This document shows, piece by piece, positions 25,482 to 34,641 of a DNA stretch of 64,000 bases. Made by a program: the position numbers and the translations under genes. Source of the stretch: Palsa-1392 sp036490335 (GTDB taxonomy: Bacteria > Verrucomicrobiota > Verrucomicrobiia > Chthoniobacterales > UBA10450); the NCBI GenBank assembly GCA_036490335.1, contig DASXEB010000010.1, positions 49,664-113,663 of the forward strand, read 5' to 3'. A model generated the notes under the pieces. The model had not been told where the DNA came from and did not search any database. It saw only the letters and a program-made list of their open reading frames with translations. Each line of letters starts with the position of its first letter. The first letter of the stretch is position 1.

Positions 25482-26282
25482 TCAAGGCCCCCAGGCGAGG
25501 TAGTTTGTGTTGGCGGTGGCGAAGAACGCCAGTCTTCCCTTGGGCGAGGCGCGATAGATGTAGCCAGTGGTCGAGCCCGGGGCGGCGATATACAATTCCC
25601 CGCCCGGCGAAAAGGCGAGCCCGAGCGGCTGAGTCAGCCCGGTGACGAATTCACTCTTGGTCCCGTCGGGCGTGATCTTGTAGATGATGCCGGCGGCGTA
25701 ATCGGAGACGAAGACGTTGCCGGCGGCGTCGAGTTTCACATCCTCGGCCTGGCTGAACCCGGAGGCGAAGGTGGTGCTGCTGCCGTCGGGCGCGTATTTC
25801 ACCACGGAGGCGTAGTCTGCGATGGCGAAGAGATTGCCGTCCGCGTCGAAGGCGAGGCCTGTGCTGGTGGCCGTGCCGCCAAACTTCGTGATGGTGCCGT
25901 CCGGCGCGATTTTCGCGATCCCATTGCCGTGGCCAACAAAGAGGTTGCCGGCGCTGTCGAAGGCGAGGGCGTGCGGGTAGTTGATGGCATAAGTGGAGAC
26001 GAAGACGGTCTTCTTGCCCGACGGGCTGATGCGGAAGATGCGGTTCTGCCACTCATCGGCCACGTAGAGGTCGCCAGTGGGGCCAAAGGCGAGGCCTTGT
26101 GGGGTATTGACGGGGGCAATGTTTTCTGTCGAGCCGTCGGCCGAAAGCGCGAAGACGGTGCCGTCGTTGAGGGTGCCGCCGCCGTAAACGCGGCCGGCGG
26201 TTGCGGTCTTGCTGGCGGCTGCCGCCAGCGTCAGTGCCAAGAAGGCAACGAATAACCAAGTAGAAGTCCTCGCTGTTTTCAT
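25482..26282 (-). CDS. Secreted NHL/SMP-30-type beta-propeller protein
   Basis: A 266-residue protein with a signal peptide (MKTARTSTWLFVAFLALTLAAAA). Five or six repeats around GLAF...GDLYVAD...IFRISPSG and VFVSDYAAGIIYKITPDG make a beta-propeller. The alternative Met at 26318 only adds a basic leader. Function unknown. It follows the cassette array directly and, like the NHL gene at 15.4 kb, has no TCGTTAGGC words. Confidence 0.83.
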   Translation of the reverse strand: MKTARTSTWLFVAFLALTLAAAASKTATAGRVYGGGTLNDGTVFALSADGSTENIAPVNTPQGLAFGPTGDLYVADEWQNRIFRISPSGKKTVFVSTYAINYPHALAFDSAGNLFVGHGNGIAKIAPDGTITKFGGTATSTGLAFDADGNLFAIADYASVVKYAPDGSSTTFASGFSQAEDVKLDAAGNVFVSDYAAGIIYKITPDGTKSEFVTGLTQPLGLAFSPGGELYIAAPGSTTGYIYRASPKGRLAFFATANTNYLAWGP

Positions 26283-26318
26283 ACGCGGTTTGTCCGGCTG
26301 TTTACGCGGCGGTGTCAA

Positions 26319-26652
26319 ACTAATTCGGCGAGCTTAAACTTGCGCGGATTTGGCAAAGGCGAACGGCGCGTCAGGTCGAAAAATCCGGCGCTCGATAAAA
26401 GGAAGGATGGATCCGGGTCAGGCTGCGGCGCGAGGGGAGCGCAGCCGCGCTGGCGTGTGTAACGGAATAGCCGCCGCGGCCGGGCTGCGCGATCGCATGG
26501 GACGCCGTGGAGCGCACGCGCCCTGGCGTGCCGTTTGCGGCGGCCGCCGCGCAAACCCCGGAAAAGAGTCCACGCGCAAGATGAGCGACATCGACCCCCT
26601 CTGCGACGAGCGGGCGTGCGGGAAAGAAAAATCTGTGATGGCGAGGGCGCCA
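26319..26652. other. Non-coding gap, nothing recognised
   Basis: No supported gene. The frames present are Arg- and Pro-rich shadows. It has no TCGTTAGGC word and no repeat seen elsewhere in the window. Confidence 0.5.
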
Positions 26653-27693
26653 TCATCTACCTCCCGCGCTGGGGGCGGGGATGACTTCGGCGGCGAAGCG
26701 TTCCATCTCTTCGCGCTGGGGACTGCTTTGCAGCAGGAGCAGGTCGACGCCGGCGTCGGCGAAGGCTGCGATGCGCTCGCGCACGGCCGCGGCGGTGCCG
26801 ATGAGGTTCGGGCGCAGGCCGCGGTTCGAGACGGAATATTCGTCGATCGACATCTGGCCTTCGAGTTTCGTGCCGCTGAGCCATTGCTGGTAGTTGTCGT
26901 AGCCGCCGGCGGATGATTTCACGTCGGTGATGCGGGCGAGCTCGGCGCGCGCTTCGCGGTCGGTGTCGCGCACGATGGCGTAGGCGGCGATGCCGAATTG
27001 CATTCGCGGCAAGCCGAGCCGCTCGCGGCGCTCGGACATGTCGGCGATTTTCTCGCGAATTTTCTCCGGCGGATCGCCGTGCATGACGAAGGCGTCGCAC
27101 TTTTGCGCAATGAGGTTTTTGGCGGCTTCCGATTCGCCGCCGGCGTAGATGACGGGGCGCGGTTGCGTGATCGGCTTCGGCTGCATGAGCGCGTCTTCCA
27201 CGCGATAGAAATTTCCCGCGTAGGAAAAATGGTCGCGCGTCCACATGCCATCGACGACGTCGAGCCACTCGGCGGTGCGCGCGTAACGATCGTCGTGCTG
27301 CTCGAAATGGACGCCGTATTTTTTCGCTTCGTCGGCCCACCACGAGCTGACGACGTTGAGCGACAACCGGCCCGCGCCGCCGATCTGGTCGATGTTGGCC
27401 GCTTGTTTGGCGAGGAGCGCGGGTGAGTGAAAAGTCGGCCGCACCGCGACCATCAATTCGAGGCGCTGCGTCACCGCCATGAGCGCGGCGGCGGTGCTCC
27501 AGGCGTCGAGGGTCGGCGCGGCGGCGCCTTTGATGTCGTTTAAATTCAGCTCGGCGATGAGCGTGAGGTCGTAGCCGATCTGCTCGCTGCGAATCGCGAG
27601 GTCGCGCACGTATTCCCACGATGCTTCCATCTTTTCGTCAGGCACGTTGCGCAGCCAGCCGCCGAAAATGGGGAGCCAATATCCGTAACGCAT
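26653..27693 (-). CDS. LLM-class (SsuD-like) flavin-dependent monooxygenase
   Basis: A 346-residue bacterial luciferase-like protein. It begins MRYGYWLPIFGGWLRN and has the TIM-barrel segments DLTLIAELN, LELMVAVRPTFHSPALLAKQ and RLSLNVVSSWWADEAKKYG, as in FMNH2-dependent alkanesulfonate and related monooxygenases. The Met at 27693 is used because the bases just upstream hold a TCGTTAGGC word; extension to 27759 is not needed. It may desulfonate or oxidise a small organic substrate. It lies on the same strand as the ATP-grasp gene, with an inverted repeat between them. Confidence 0.88.
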   Translation of the reverse strand: MRYGYWLPIFGGWLRNVPDEKMEASWEYVRDLAIRSEQIGYDLTLIAELNLNDIKGAAAPTLDAWSTAAALMAVTQRLELMVAVRPTFHSPALLAKQAANIDQIGGAGRLSLNVVSSWWADEAKKYGVHFEQHDDRYARTAEWLDVVDGMWTRDHFSYAGNFYRVEDALMQPKPITQPRPVIYAGGESEAAKNLIAQKCDAFVMHGDPPEKIREKIADMSERRERLGLPRMQFGIAAYAIVRDTDREARAELARITDVKSSAGGYDNYQQWLSGTKLEGQMSIDEYSVSNRGLRPNLIGTAAAVRERIAAFADAGVDLLLLQSSPQREEMERFAAEVIPAPSAGGR

Positions 27694-27762
27694 GTCGTTA
27701 GGCCAGGGTCGGAAGCTGGAGCGAACGCGAACGCGCGGCAGCCTGCGGAAATTTCCCAAGCG

Positions 27763-27885
27763 TTGTCATCCCGAGGCGGCGAAGCGCGGTGAGGGACCTC
27801 GCAGTTGCAGTTTGCGCTGTCCGTTTCGAGGGCGCGTGGATTGCAATTGCGAGGTCCCTCGCCGTCTGCGCGGCTCGGGATGACA
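27763..27885. repeat. Inverted pair of dispersed repeat (TGTCATCCCGAG ... CTCGGGATGACA)
   Basis: Two arms of TTGTCATCCCGAG...GAGGGACCTCGCA face each other with TTGCA...TGCAA near the middle. It sits in the gap between the LLM and ATP-grasp genes. A second copy with the same plan is at 28998-29153. Confidence 0.88.
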
Positions 27886-27927
27886 GGCAACGAGAGCGTC
27901 TCGAAAGATTGGAATTTCCGTCCCAAA

Positions 27928-28917
27928 TCATGTCCGAACTCCTCCGAGTTCCGCTTCGAGGAAATCGACCAGCTTCTCATGCGGATCGAAACCGATCACG
28001 CGCGGTGCGTCGGCGACAAAATTGGAGAGCGCATTGATGTCGTAATAGACGCGCGCGCCGTCGCGATCGTCGATCATCGATTCGATCCCGCCAACATCCA
28101 TGCCGGCTTCGCGCGCGATCTTCTCGCAGGCGACGACGACGTCGTTAGGCACGTTCGCTTTTTCGACGCGCAATCCGCTTTTCACCGCCTCGACCGGGCA
28201 GGCCGAGTTCGCATTCCGCGCCAGCGTTTCGCCATCGCGCGTGCGGCAGGCATCGGCGGGACAGAGGTCGAAACTGCCCGCTTCGGGATAGACATCGATC
28301 GCGTAGAGAAATTTGCCGCCGAGCGTCTCGACGCGCGTGATGTGACCGTCGCGCGCGGGGATGTATTCCTGCACGAGCGCGACGTGATCGAGACCGAGCG
28401 CAATCTCGTTTTCGCGGGCCGCGTCGCGCAATTCGCCTAACGAGTCGTAGCGCGTGATGCCCGCGCCGCTCCCGCCGACGTTCGCTTTCACGACGACCGG
28501 AAAACGCAAACCTTCCGCCGCCGCCGGCGCGTCCGCTCCGCGATGGATAACGCGGCTGCGCGGCGCGGGCAGGCCTAACGACGCCAGCAAAGTGAGCTGG
28601 CGCGCTTTCGAAATTTCGTAAGCAAACGCACGCGCGCCGTTGATCACGCGGGTGCCGATGCGCTCGAGATGCGCGAGCAAATTCAGGGTGTGAAAGATCG
28701 CGCTGCCGCCATCCCGCAGATAAGCCGACGGGCTCATGCGGTTGAAGAAGACGGAATATTTCCGGACCGAATCGGCCGGGTCGAAGAAGAACGTTTCGCG
28801 TGCGTCGATCCGTTCGCAGGAAATGCCGCGGCGCTCGAGCTCGGCGAAAAGCGGACGAAACCAATTCGGATGTTCGTAGTAAATCGCTAACGAAGTGCGC
28901 GCGGAGACGGTCTGCAT
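27928..28917 (-). CDS. ATP-grasp ligase (RimK-like)
   Basis: A 329-residue ATP-grasp enzyme. Residues about 110-175 hold the ATP-binding loop pattern RFPVVVKANVGGSGAGITRY; IESMIDD...VYYDINALSNF near the C-terminus is the metal-binding end. Such ligases join a carboxylate to an amine, thiol or similar, with acyl-phosphate intermediates. The neighbouring LLM monooxygenase suggests a small biosynthetic or modification pathway, which is inference from adjacency only. Two TCGTTAGGC-type copies are inside the gene. Confidence 0.85.
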   Translation of the reverse strand: MQTVSARTSLAIYYEHPNWFRPLFAELERRGISCERIDARETFFFDPADSVRKYSVFFNRMSPSAYLRDGGSAIFHTLNLLAHLERIGTRVINGARAFAYEISKARQLTLLASLGLPAPRSRVIHRGADAPAAAEGLRFPVVVKANVGGSGAGITRYDSLGELRDAARENEIALGLDHVALVQEYIPARDGHITRVETLGGKFLYAIDVYPEAGSFDLCPADACRTRDGETLARNANSACPVEAVKSGLRVEKANVPNDVVVACEKIAREAGMDVGGIESMIDDRDGARVYYDINALSNFVADAPRVIGFDPHEKLVDFLEAELGGVRT

Positions 28918-28997
28918 CGGGCATGAAGGTGACGCGCCTGAATGTAGGTGAAATTAGCAAGGAGACAAAGGCGGCCGCTAGCAGTGGACGACCGTGT

Positions 28998-29153
28998 TGT
29001 CATCCCGAGTCGCGCAGACGACGAGGGACCGCGCAGTTGCAATTTGCGCTCGGCGGATCCCGGCGCCTGGGGACCGCTCCGCGCGTGATTTTCGTTCACG
29101 TCCAGATTGCAGACGGGAGGTCCCTCACCGCGCTCCGCCGGTTCGGGATGACA
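28998..29153. repeat. Inverted pair of dispersed repeat, second copy
   Basis: TTGTCATCCCGAGTCGCG...GAGGGACCG at one end and GGAGGTCCCTCACCG...TTCGGGATGACA at the other, with different bases between. It is the same design as 27763-27885 on the other side of the ATP-grasp gene. Confidence 0.85.
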
Positions 29154-29214
29154 GCAATGTTATTCGTTAGGCAAAATGCGCGCGACTTTGCCTAACGAAC
29201 TCGCGCGCCGCGCG

Positions 29215-30528
29215 TCAGCAAATGGCGAGCGCGGGAAACTTTCGCCCGAGCACCGTCGCGCTCGGCGCGCGCAGCCATTGATCGAGCACGGTGCCGTAAA
29301 CGCTCCGGAAGTCAGTGTTGAATTTCAGATCGCCGCGATCAAGATCGGTCAGGCTCGGGTATTTCCCGAAAAGTCCCGGCTTCACTTTTCCGCCGAGCAC
29401 GAACATGGGCGCGGCCGCTCCGTGATCGGTCCCGCCGTTCGCATTTTCTTCCACGCGACGGCCGAATTCGCTGAAGGTGAGGAGGAGCACGCGCTGGAAA
29501 TTTCCCTGCGCTTTCAGGTCGGCGACGAATGCGCCGAGGGCGTCGTTGAATTCCAGCATGAGCCGATCGTGCGCGCCGATCTGGCCGGCGTGCGTGTCGA
29601 ATCCGCCCTGGCTCGCGTAGTAAACGCGCGTCGTTAGGCCGCCGCCGATCATGCGCGCGATCAGGCTGAGATTGTTGGCGAGGCGGCCGGGCGGGTAGGG
29701 GACGCGCGACTTGGTTTTGCGCGCGATCGCAAGGATTTTGTCGGAGCTGATCTGCGCGTCGAGCGCGGTGCGCTGGAGAAAATCGGCCGCGCTCATGTCG
29801 GACTTCGTCGCGCCCGCAATCGCGCCGATCGAGCCGCCTTCCGGCGCGGCCATGCTCGCTTCCGCGCCGCCGTTCAGTTGACGGTAAAAATATTCCTCCG
29901 AGGTCGCGCCGGTCCCGTCGTCGCTGCGAAAACGATATTGTTCCGGCTTCGAAAAAACGACGCCGGTCGGCGTGCGCGCGGCGAAGGCTTGCGGCATTTC
30001 GGCGCCGATCGCGACGCCGACTGTGGGGTCGGCCCCGGCGCAACAATTGTCGAAATAGCGGCCGATCCAGCCTTCGCTTTCGGTGCGATCGGCGTCGGTC
30101 GCGGTCTGCCAGATTTCGGTCGAGCGAAAATGCGAGCGGTTCGGATTCGGATAGCCGACGCCTTGAATGACCGCGAGATGGCCGTCGTCGAAAAACGACT
30201 TCAGGTTCGTTAGGCGCGGATTCAAACCGGCGTAGGAATCGAGGCGGATAATTTTTTCCGCGGGCAGGCCGAGCTTCGGCCGCGCGCGGTGATAGGCGTC
30301 GTCGGCGAAGGGCACGACCATGTTGAGGCCGTCGTTTCCGCCGGCCATTTGGAGGACGACGAGGATGGTTCCGTCCTTGCCGGTGACCGTTTGGGTGAGC
30401 GAATCGGCCGCCATCGCGTCGAGTGTGAAAAAAGTTTTCTCGAGGAAAACCGGCAGCGTCCACGAGGCGGCGGCGCCGAGAAAAGAGGTGCGCAGGAAAC
30501 GACGGCGCGTGTGCAGAGTCTGATTCAT
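29215..30528 (-). CDS. DUF1501 Tat-secreted protein
   Basis: A 437-residue DUF1501 (sulfatase-like alkaline-phosphatase-fold) protein. Residues 7-15 hold a twin-arginine signal (TRRRFLRTSFLGAAA). The body has LQMAGGNDGLNMVVPF and GGFDTHAGQIGAHDRL and ends with GGTDHGAAAPMFVLGG, all DUF1501 features. It is the usual partner of DUF1800 proteins such as the next gene; together they are thought to work on the cell surface, but the reaction is not known. Copies of TCGTTAGGC occur at 29631 and 30207. Confidence 0.93.
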   Translation of the reverse strand: MNQTLHTRRRFLRTSFLGAAASWTLPVFLEKTFFTLDAMAADSLTQTVTGKDGTILVVLQMAGGNDGLNMVVPFADDAYHRARPKLGLPAEKIIRLDSYAGLNPRLTNLKSFFDDGHLAVIQGVGYPNPNRSHFRSTEIWQTATDADRTESEGWIGRYFDNCCAGADPTVGVAIGAEMPQAFAARTPTGVVFSKPEQYRFRSDDGTGATSEEYFYRQLNGGAEASMAAPEGGSIGAIAGATKSDMSAADFLQRTALDAQISSDKILAIARKTKSRVPYPPGRLANNLSLIARMIGGGLTTRVYYASQGGFDTHAGQIGAHDRLMLEFNDALGAFVADLKAQGNFQRVLLLTFSEFGRRVEENANGGTDHGAAAPMFVLGGKVKPGLFGKYPSLTDLDRGDLKFNTDFRSVYGTVLDQWLRAPSATVLGRKFPALAIC

Positions 30529-30615
30529 AAAATGGCAACGAGATGGAAAAACCTTCGCGCAAAAGGAATTTTGAAACGCCGCCTAACGATGGCTCGAAAA
30601 CGCGTTTTCATTTCG

Positions 30616-32055
30616 TCAGGTCAACTGGAAGTCGGGCGTGCTCATCATGAGATGGATCAAATGCCGCAGCGTCTCGTCGCTCACTTCCGGCCCGCGACCT
30701 TTCAGATAAGCGAGAAACGTTTCGTTCTCTTTCGGCGCCGGCTTGGTTTGGAAAAATCTTTGCGCGAGATGCGCGACCAGCGCTTCGGGATTCTGCCGCA
30801 GATCGGCCGGCGTGATGTCGGCGATCTCGGCTGGCGCGCGTTGCAAGGGTGCGGGCGCGAGCGGCTGTTGCGCGGTGCCGTTAAGCAGATAGTTCGCGAA
30901 GTTGTAGCGAAAGAGCAGCGTCGAAGTGCTGACCCACGATTTCCCGCCGTCCCATCCTTTCACATTTGGCGGCGCGAAGAGGAGCTGGCCGAGCGCGGTC
31001 ATCGCGCCTTCGCTCGCGACCGCGGAAGGCAAATCGGTTTGCAGAAGCTTGCAGGTTTGGACGAGGAACTGCACCGGACTTTTGATCTGCGTGCGGCGGA
31101 CCCGGTCGGAATAAAAATCGGCCGAGAGAAAGATTTCGCGCAAAGCCGGCCGCATCTCGAATTGATGCCGGCGGAGCAAATCGCCCGCGACCGCGACCGA
31201 TTGCGACGACGGCTCGTCTTCAACAAAAAAACGCCAGAGCTTTCGCCCGATGAACTGTGCGCAGGCCGGCTGCTCGACGATGATGTTGAGAATGTCGTCG
31301 CCGGAAAAGTTGCCGGTGCGGCCGAGAAAAGTTTTCGTCCCGTCATCCTGCTCGCGCCTGACGAATCGAAATTCATTGCGCTGATAATCGATCCGATAAC
31401 CGGTGAAGGCGCGGGCCGATTCGCGCACGTCGTCCTCGCTGTAGTGGCCGATGCCGAGAGTGAAAAGCTCCATCGCTTCGCGCGCCCAGTTTTCGTTCGG
31501 GTGCGCTTTGCGGCTCTGCTGCAGGTCGAGATAAATCATCATCGCCGGGTCGCGCGAGACGGCGCGGAGGAGCGCGGGGAAATTTCCGAGGGCGAAGCGG
31601 CGAAACATTTCGTTCTGCCGCCAGATGAAATAAGTCAGCTTCACTTTTTGCGCGCTGGTGGCGAAGTGGCCGTGCCAGAAAAGCGTCATCTTCTCGACCA
31701 GCGGCGTGCTCGTCGCTTTCATCCGCGCGAGCCACCAGGCGCGCAGATCGCGCAGCTCGCCGTGCTGTTCTTTTTGCATTTCCTGGCGCTTTTTTTTCAG
31801 CTCGGCCGGGTCGGTTTTGAGGCTGAGCAATTCGCGACGGCGCGCGAGAATATCGACCGGCGTGTTCCAGGACATGCCAGCGTCGTCGGTCGAACTGGAC
31901 TCGTTAGGCGGCTGCAGCAGTGAGTCGACCGCGGCTTCGAGACCTTGCGCGCGCAACTGCTCGATTTCCTGCGACGTGCCGCCGAAGCCGGCGCGATTGA
32001 GAAGATGCGCGGCGGCTTCGTAATTCCAGTCTTTGGCCGCCAGCGGAATCAACAT
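30616..32055 (-). CDS. DUF1800 protein
   Basis: A 479-residue DUF1800 protein, starting MLIPLAAKDWNYEAAAHLLNRAGFG at 32055. It carries the family HLLNRAGFGG near the start, VEKMTLFWHGHFATS, and NENWAREAMELFTLG and YSEDDVRESARAFTGYRI in the middle. No signal peptide is seen in this version. It sits 87 bases upstream of DUF1501 on the same strand, so the pair is likely one operon. The longer frame to 32187 is Arg-rich and poor. Confidence 0.93.
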   Translation of the reverse strand: MLIPLAAKDWNYEAAAHLLNRAGFGGTSQEIEQLRAQGLEAAVDSLLQPPNESSSTDDAGMSWNTPVDILARRRELLSLKTDPAELKKKRQEMQKEQHGELRDLRAWWLARMKATSTPLVEKMTLFWHGHFATSAQKVKLTYFIWRQNEMFRRFALGNFPALLRAVSRDPAMMIYLDLQQSRKAHPNENWAREAMELFTLGIGHYSEDDVRESARAFTGYRIDYQRNEFRFVRREQDDGTKTFLGRTGNFSGDDILNIIVEQPACAQFIGRKLWRFFVEDEPSSQSVAVAGDLLRRHQFEMRPALREIFLSADFYSDRVRRTQIKSPVQFLVQTCKLLQTDLPSAVASEGAMTALGQLLFAPPNVKGWDGGKSWVSTSTLLFRYNFANYLLNGTAQQPLAPAPLQRAPAEIADITPADLRQNPEALVAHLAQRFFQTKPAPKENETFLAYLKGRGPEVSDETLRHLIHLMMSTPDFQLT

Positions 32056-32222
32056 AACAATCCAAATAATGACATCGCGCGTCTTGCCTGAGTTACAGAA
32101 AGCACGAGGCATGCGAGGACTCGAATCGTTCGCGCGGCGACCGCGTCGGCGAATGATTTTGCCGCGGAAAAGCGACTCGTTAGGCAATTCCCGCAGAGCC
32201 GGCGCGGGAGCGGAGCGGACCG

Positions 32223-32369
32223 TTAATGGCCCGGTTTCGGCGGCGGATTGGGCGGCGGCTGGGGAGCGTGCGGCTTTGCGCCGCCTTTCGGATCGTTTGG
32301 CGGCGCGAGGTCACTGAGATCGATTTCGCCCGTCGCTTTATTTTTCTCTGTTTCCTTTTTCTGAGCCAT
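32223..32369 (-). CDS. Small proline-rich protein
   Basis: A 48-residue basic then Pro-rich peptide (MAQKKETEKNKATGEIDLSD, then APPNDPKGG and a Pro-His-rich end). It could start 16 codons earlier at 32417. No recognised domain. It may be a small cytoplasmic protein or a shadow; its amino acid pattern looks more natural than the other frames. Confidence 0.5.
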   Translation of the reverse strand: MAQKKETEKNKATGEIDLSDLAPPNDPKGGAKPHAPQPPPNPPPKPGH

Positions 32370-32430
32370 AAACTTTGCTTCCCGCGCAATCAGAGACGGA
32401 AAGATTTTCGCGGTCAAGCCATTTTGGCGG

Positions 32431-32904
32431 TCAATGCACGACCAGCGAATAAAGCGGCCCGCGCGGGTTGAGCAATTCGGTTTTGTGCTGCGAAACCGCG
32501 AGATAGACCTGCAAGACCCAGAGAAGAACGAACGCCGTTGCGCCGACGCCTAACGAGCGCCGCGTCATCCGCACGCGAGGCAGGCGCGCGAGAAAATTGC
32601 GCCTTGCCAACAACTCCGCGAGCAAGGTGATCTCGAGCGCGAGCGCGCCGGCGACGAGCGGGAAGGCGAGCCAGTTGAAATAAAGGGCGCGCCCGAATTC
32701 GCCGTGGAGAAGAAAATGGACCGCGCGCGTCGTTCCGCAAAAAATGCAGGGCAGTCCGCTGGCCGCGCCGCAGGAAAGCGCAAAGGGAAACCAGCCCGGC
32801 GGCGCGTCCGGGCGTGCGAACCAGAGTAGGGCGAGCGCGCCGGGGAGCGCGAGCGCGGCGATCGCGCGAGTCCTTTTCTCGTTAGGCGAAAGGTTCGGCC
32901 TCAT
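32431..32904 (-). CDS. DUF2752 membrane protein
   Basis: A 157-residue protein of the DUF2752 family: CIFCGTTRAVHFLLHGEF with the two conserved Cys residues near the middle, and two or three predicted membrane helices. Function not known. Its start codon overlaps the stop of the upstream membrane protein gene (ATGA), so the two are co-translated. Confidence 0.9.
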   Translation of the reverse strand: MRPNLSPNEKRTRAIAALALPGALALLWFARPDAPPGWFPFALSCGAASGLPCIFCGTTRAVHFLLHGEFGRALYFNWLAFPLVAGALALEITLLAELLARRNFLARLPRVRMTRRSLGVGATAFVLLWVLQVYLAVSQHKTELLNPRGPLYSLVVH

Positions 32905-33845
32905 GCGGGTGGCGGCAACGGTTCCTGCATCGGCGGAATCTGCGGCGGGGGCGGCTCGATTGGCCTAACGACTGCCCAGGCATCGTAGCTGTCGCCGAAC
33001 TGCCGCAAAAAGGTCAGCGAAAAAGTGAAGAGCGTCATCACGACCGGGAGCAAAATGACCGTTCCGATATAGGGGAGCGCCGCGATGCAACAGGTCAGAC
33101 AGCCGGCGAGACAGCCGATCATCGCAGCGGCGATGTAGAGCACGAGGAGAAAGAGAAAGAACAAAATGAAAACGCCCAGGTTTTCCAAAACCAGCGACCA
33201 GACCGCGCCGAACGCTTCCGTCGCGGTGCAGCGCCGCCGATACATCACCGGCACCATGAAGTGAATGACCCCGCCGAGTACGATCATCACGATCACGGCG
33301 GCGATGACAAAGAAAATCCCGAGCGGCAGCGTCACGACCGCGAAGCTGTGCGGGAAAATCGCGAAGCCGAGCGCGAGGCAGCCGAACAAAAACATCGCGC
33401 AGAGCGTGAACAGCAATTGAAAAACGAAGAACCGATTCCCCTCCGTGCGGTATTCGCGCCACGGCGCCACGATCGCGCCGCGATTGCGCACGATGCAGTC
33501 GGTGAACATGAACCGCCCGCGCGAATTGAGCCAGATGAAGAGGACGACGAAGGCGAGGAAAAAGATTCCGCCGATCGCGAGCACGGGGAAAAGCCAGAGC
33601 GGATGGCCGTGAACATTCCACTGCGCGTTGCTGTATTCATGCCAGTGGAAATTCCACCGCCCTTTGTCGAAGGGATGCCGGTAGCTCCACGAGCCGCCGC
33701 CGCCGAAGAAGGTCGCGAGCCAGGCGGCGAAGCCGATGACGAACCATTTCCCGAGGTCGAACGGTTGAAAGAGAATTTTCTTCGTGATCTCAAAGGCCTC
33801 GCCAAAAGGCGCGAAGATTTCGATGCGGCGAGCGGTAGGTGGCAT
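32901..33845 (-). CDS. Multi-pass membrane protein (DUF7544-like)
   Basis: A 314-residue protein with about six membrane helices and a Pro-rich C-terminal tail (EPPPPQIPPMQEPLPPPA). It starts MPPTARRIEIFAPFGEAFEITKKILFQPF, a head seen in this family of uncharacterised integral membrane proteins. It may help with envelope structure or transport; I cannot be more exact. The genes with DUF2752 form a two-gene operon. It is divergent from psd. Confidence 0.78.
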   Translation of the reverse strand: MPPTARRIEIFAPFGEAFEITKKILFQPFDLGKWFVIGFAAWLATFFGGGGSWSYRHPFDKGRWNFHWHEYSNAQWNVHGHPLWLFPVLAIGGIFFLAFVVLFIWLNSRGRFMFTDCIVRNRGAIVAPWREYRTEGNRFFVFQLLFTLCAMFLFGCLALGFAIFPHSFAVVTLPLGIFFVIAAVIVMIVLGGVIHFMVPVMYRRRCTATEAFGAVWSLVLENLGVFILFFLFLLVLYIAAAMIGCLAGCLTCCIAALPYIGTVILLPVVMTLFTFSLTFLRQFGDSYDAWAVVRPIEPPPPQIPPMQEPLPPPA

Positions 33846-34008
33846 GCTGATTTTCTAAGGCCGAATGCCTTCCTGCTCCAGTCCCAAAAATCGCGCGCCG
33901 ATTTCCCGCGCGACAAACCGCCAAGCGATCACCCGCAAACGGAAAGTCGCGAAGATTCCCCGCGCTGACTTGACCGGCCGCGCGACGGCTTCCAAACTTC
34001 ACTCCCTC

Positions 34009-34638
34009 ATGCGCTGGCAAACGCTCTCCGAAGCCCGCTGGATCTTCGTCGTCCTCCTGCTCCTCGCGCTGCTCAGCCTGCGCTTCGCGCCGTGGGTCGC
34101 GCTCGTCTTCGTCATTTTGCTCGTTTACACCTTCGCCTTCTTTCGCGACCCGGAACGCGCCGCGCCTTCCGATCCTGACGTCGTAGTCGCGGCGGCGGAC
34201 GGCGTCGTGGTCGAGATTGCCGAGCTGGAGGAGAGCGAAGTCGTTAGGCAAACCATGCGGCGGGTCGCGATTTTCCTTTCCGTCTTCGACGTCCACACGA
34301 ACCGCGCCCCGATCGACGGGCGGATCATTTACCGCGAGCGGCGCAAAGGCCTTTGTCTCGACGCGCGCAACCCCGAGTGCTCGCGCAAGAACGAATCCAT
34401 GACCTGGGCCTTCAAAAATCCCCGCGCCACTCTCGTCGTCCGCCAACTGACCGGCGCGATCGCGCGGCGCATCGTCGGCTGGTCGGAGGTTGGCGATTCG
34501 CTTTCGAAGGGCGAACGTTTCGGCATGATCCGGTTCGGCTCGCGCACCGAAGTTTATCTTCCGCTCGACGCCACTATCCTGGTAAAAGTGGGCGACCGCG
34601 TGCGGGCCGGCTCGAGCGCGATCGCGAAACTGGCCTAA
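34009..34638 (+). CDS. psd: Phosphatidylserine decarboxylase proenzyme (short form)
   Basis: A 209-residue protein that turns phosphatidylserine into phosphatidylethanolamine. It cleaves itself to make a pyruvoyl cofactor from the serine in RFGSRTEVYLP (Gly177-Ser178). The motif SVFDVHTNRAP at residues 91-101 is conserved. Two N-terminal membrane helices anchor it. The ATG at 34009 was chosen over a long upstream extension. It is followed by pssA with only a GCCTAACGA word (TAA stop) between them, so the two steps of PE synthesis are in one operon. Confidence 0.93.
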   Translation: MRWQTLSEARWIFVVLLLLALLSLRFAPWVALVFVILLVYTFAFFRDPERAAPSDPDVVVAAADGVVVEIAELEESEVVRQTMRRVAIFLSVFDVHTNRAPIDGRIIYRERRKGLCLDARNPECSRKNESMTWAFKNPRATLVVRQLTGAIARRIVGWSEVGDSLSKGERFGMIRFGSRTEVYLPLDATILVKVGDRVRAGSSAIAKLA

Positions 34639-34641
34639 CGA

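Noticed and set aside
26315..26656. A 113-residue minus-strand frame in the gap before the LLM gene
   Set aside because: Arg/Pro-rich with no start signal or family pattern.
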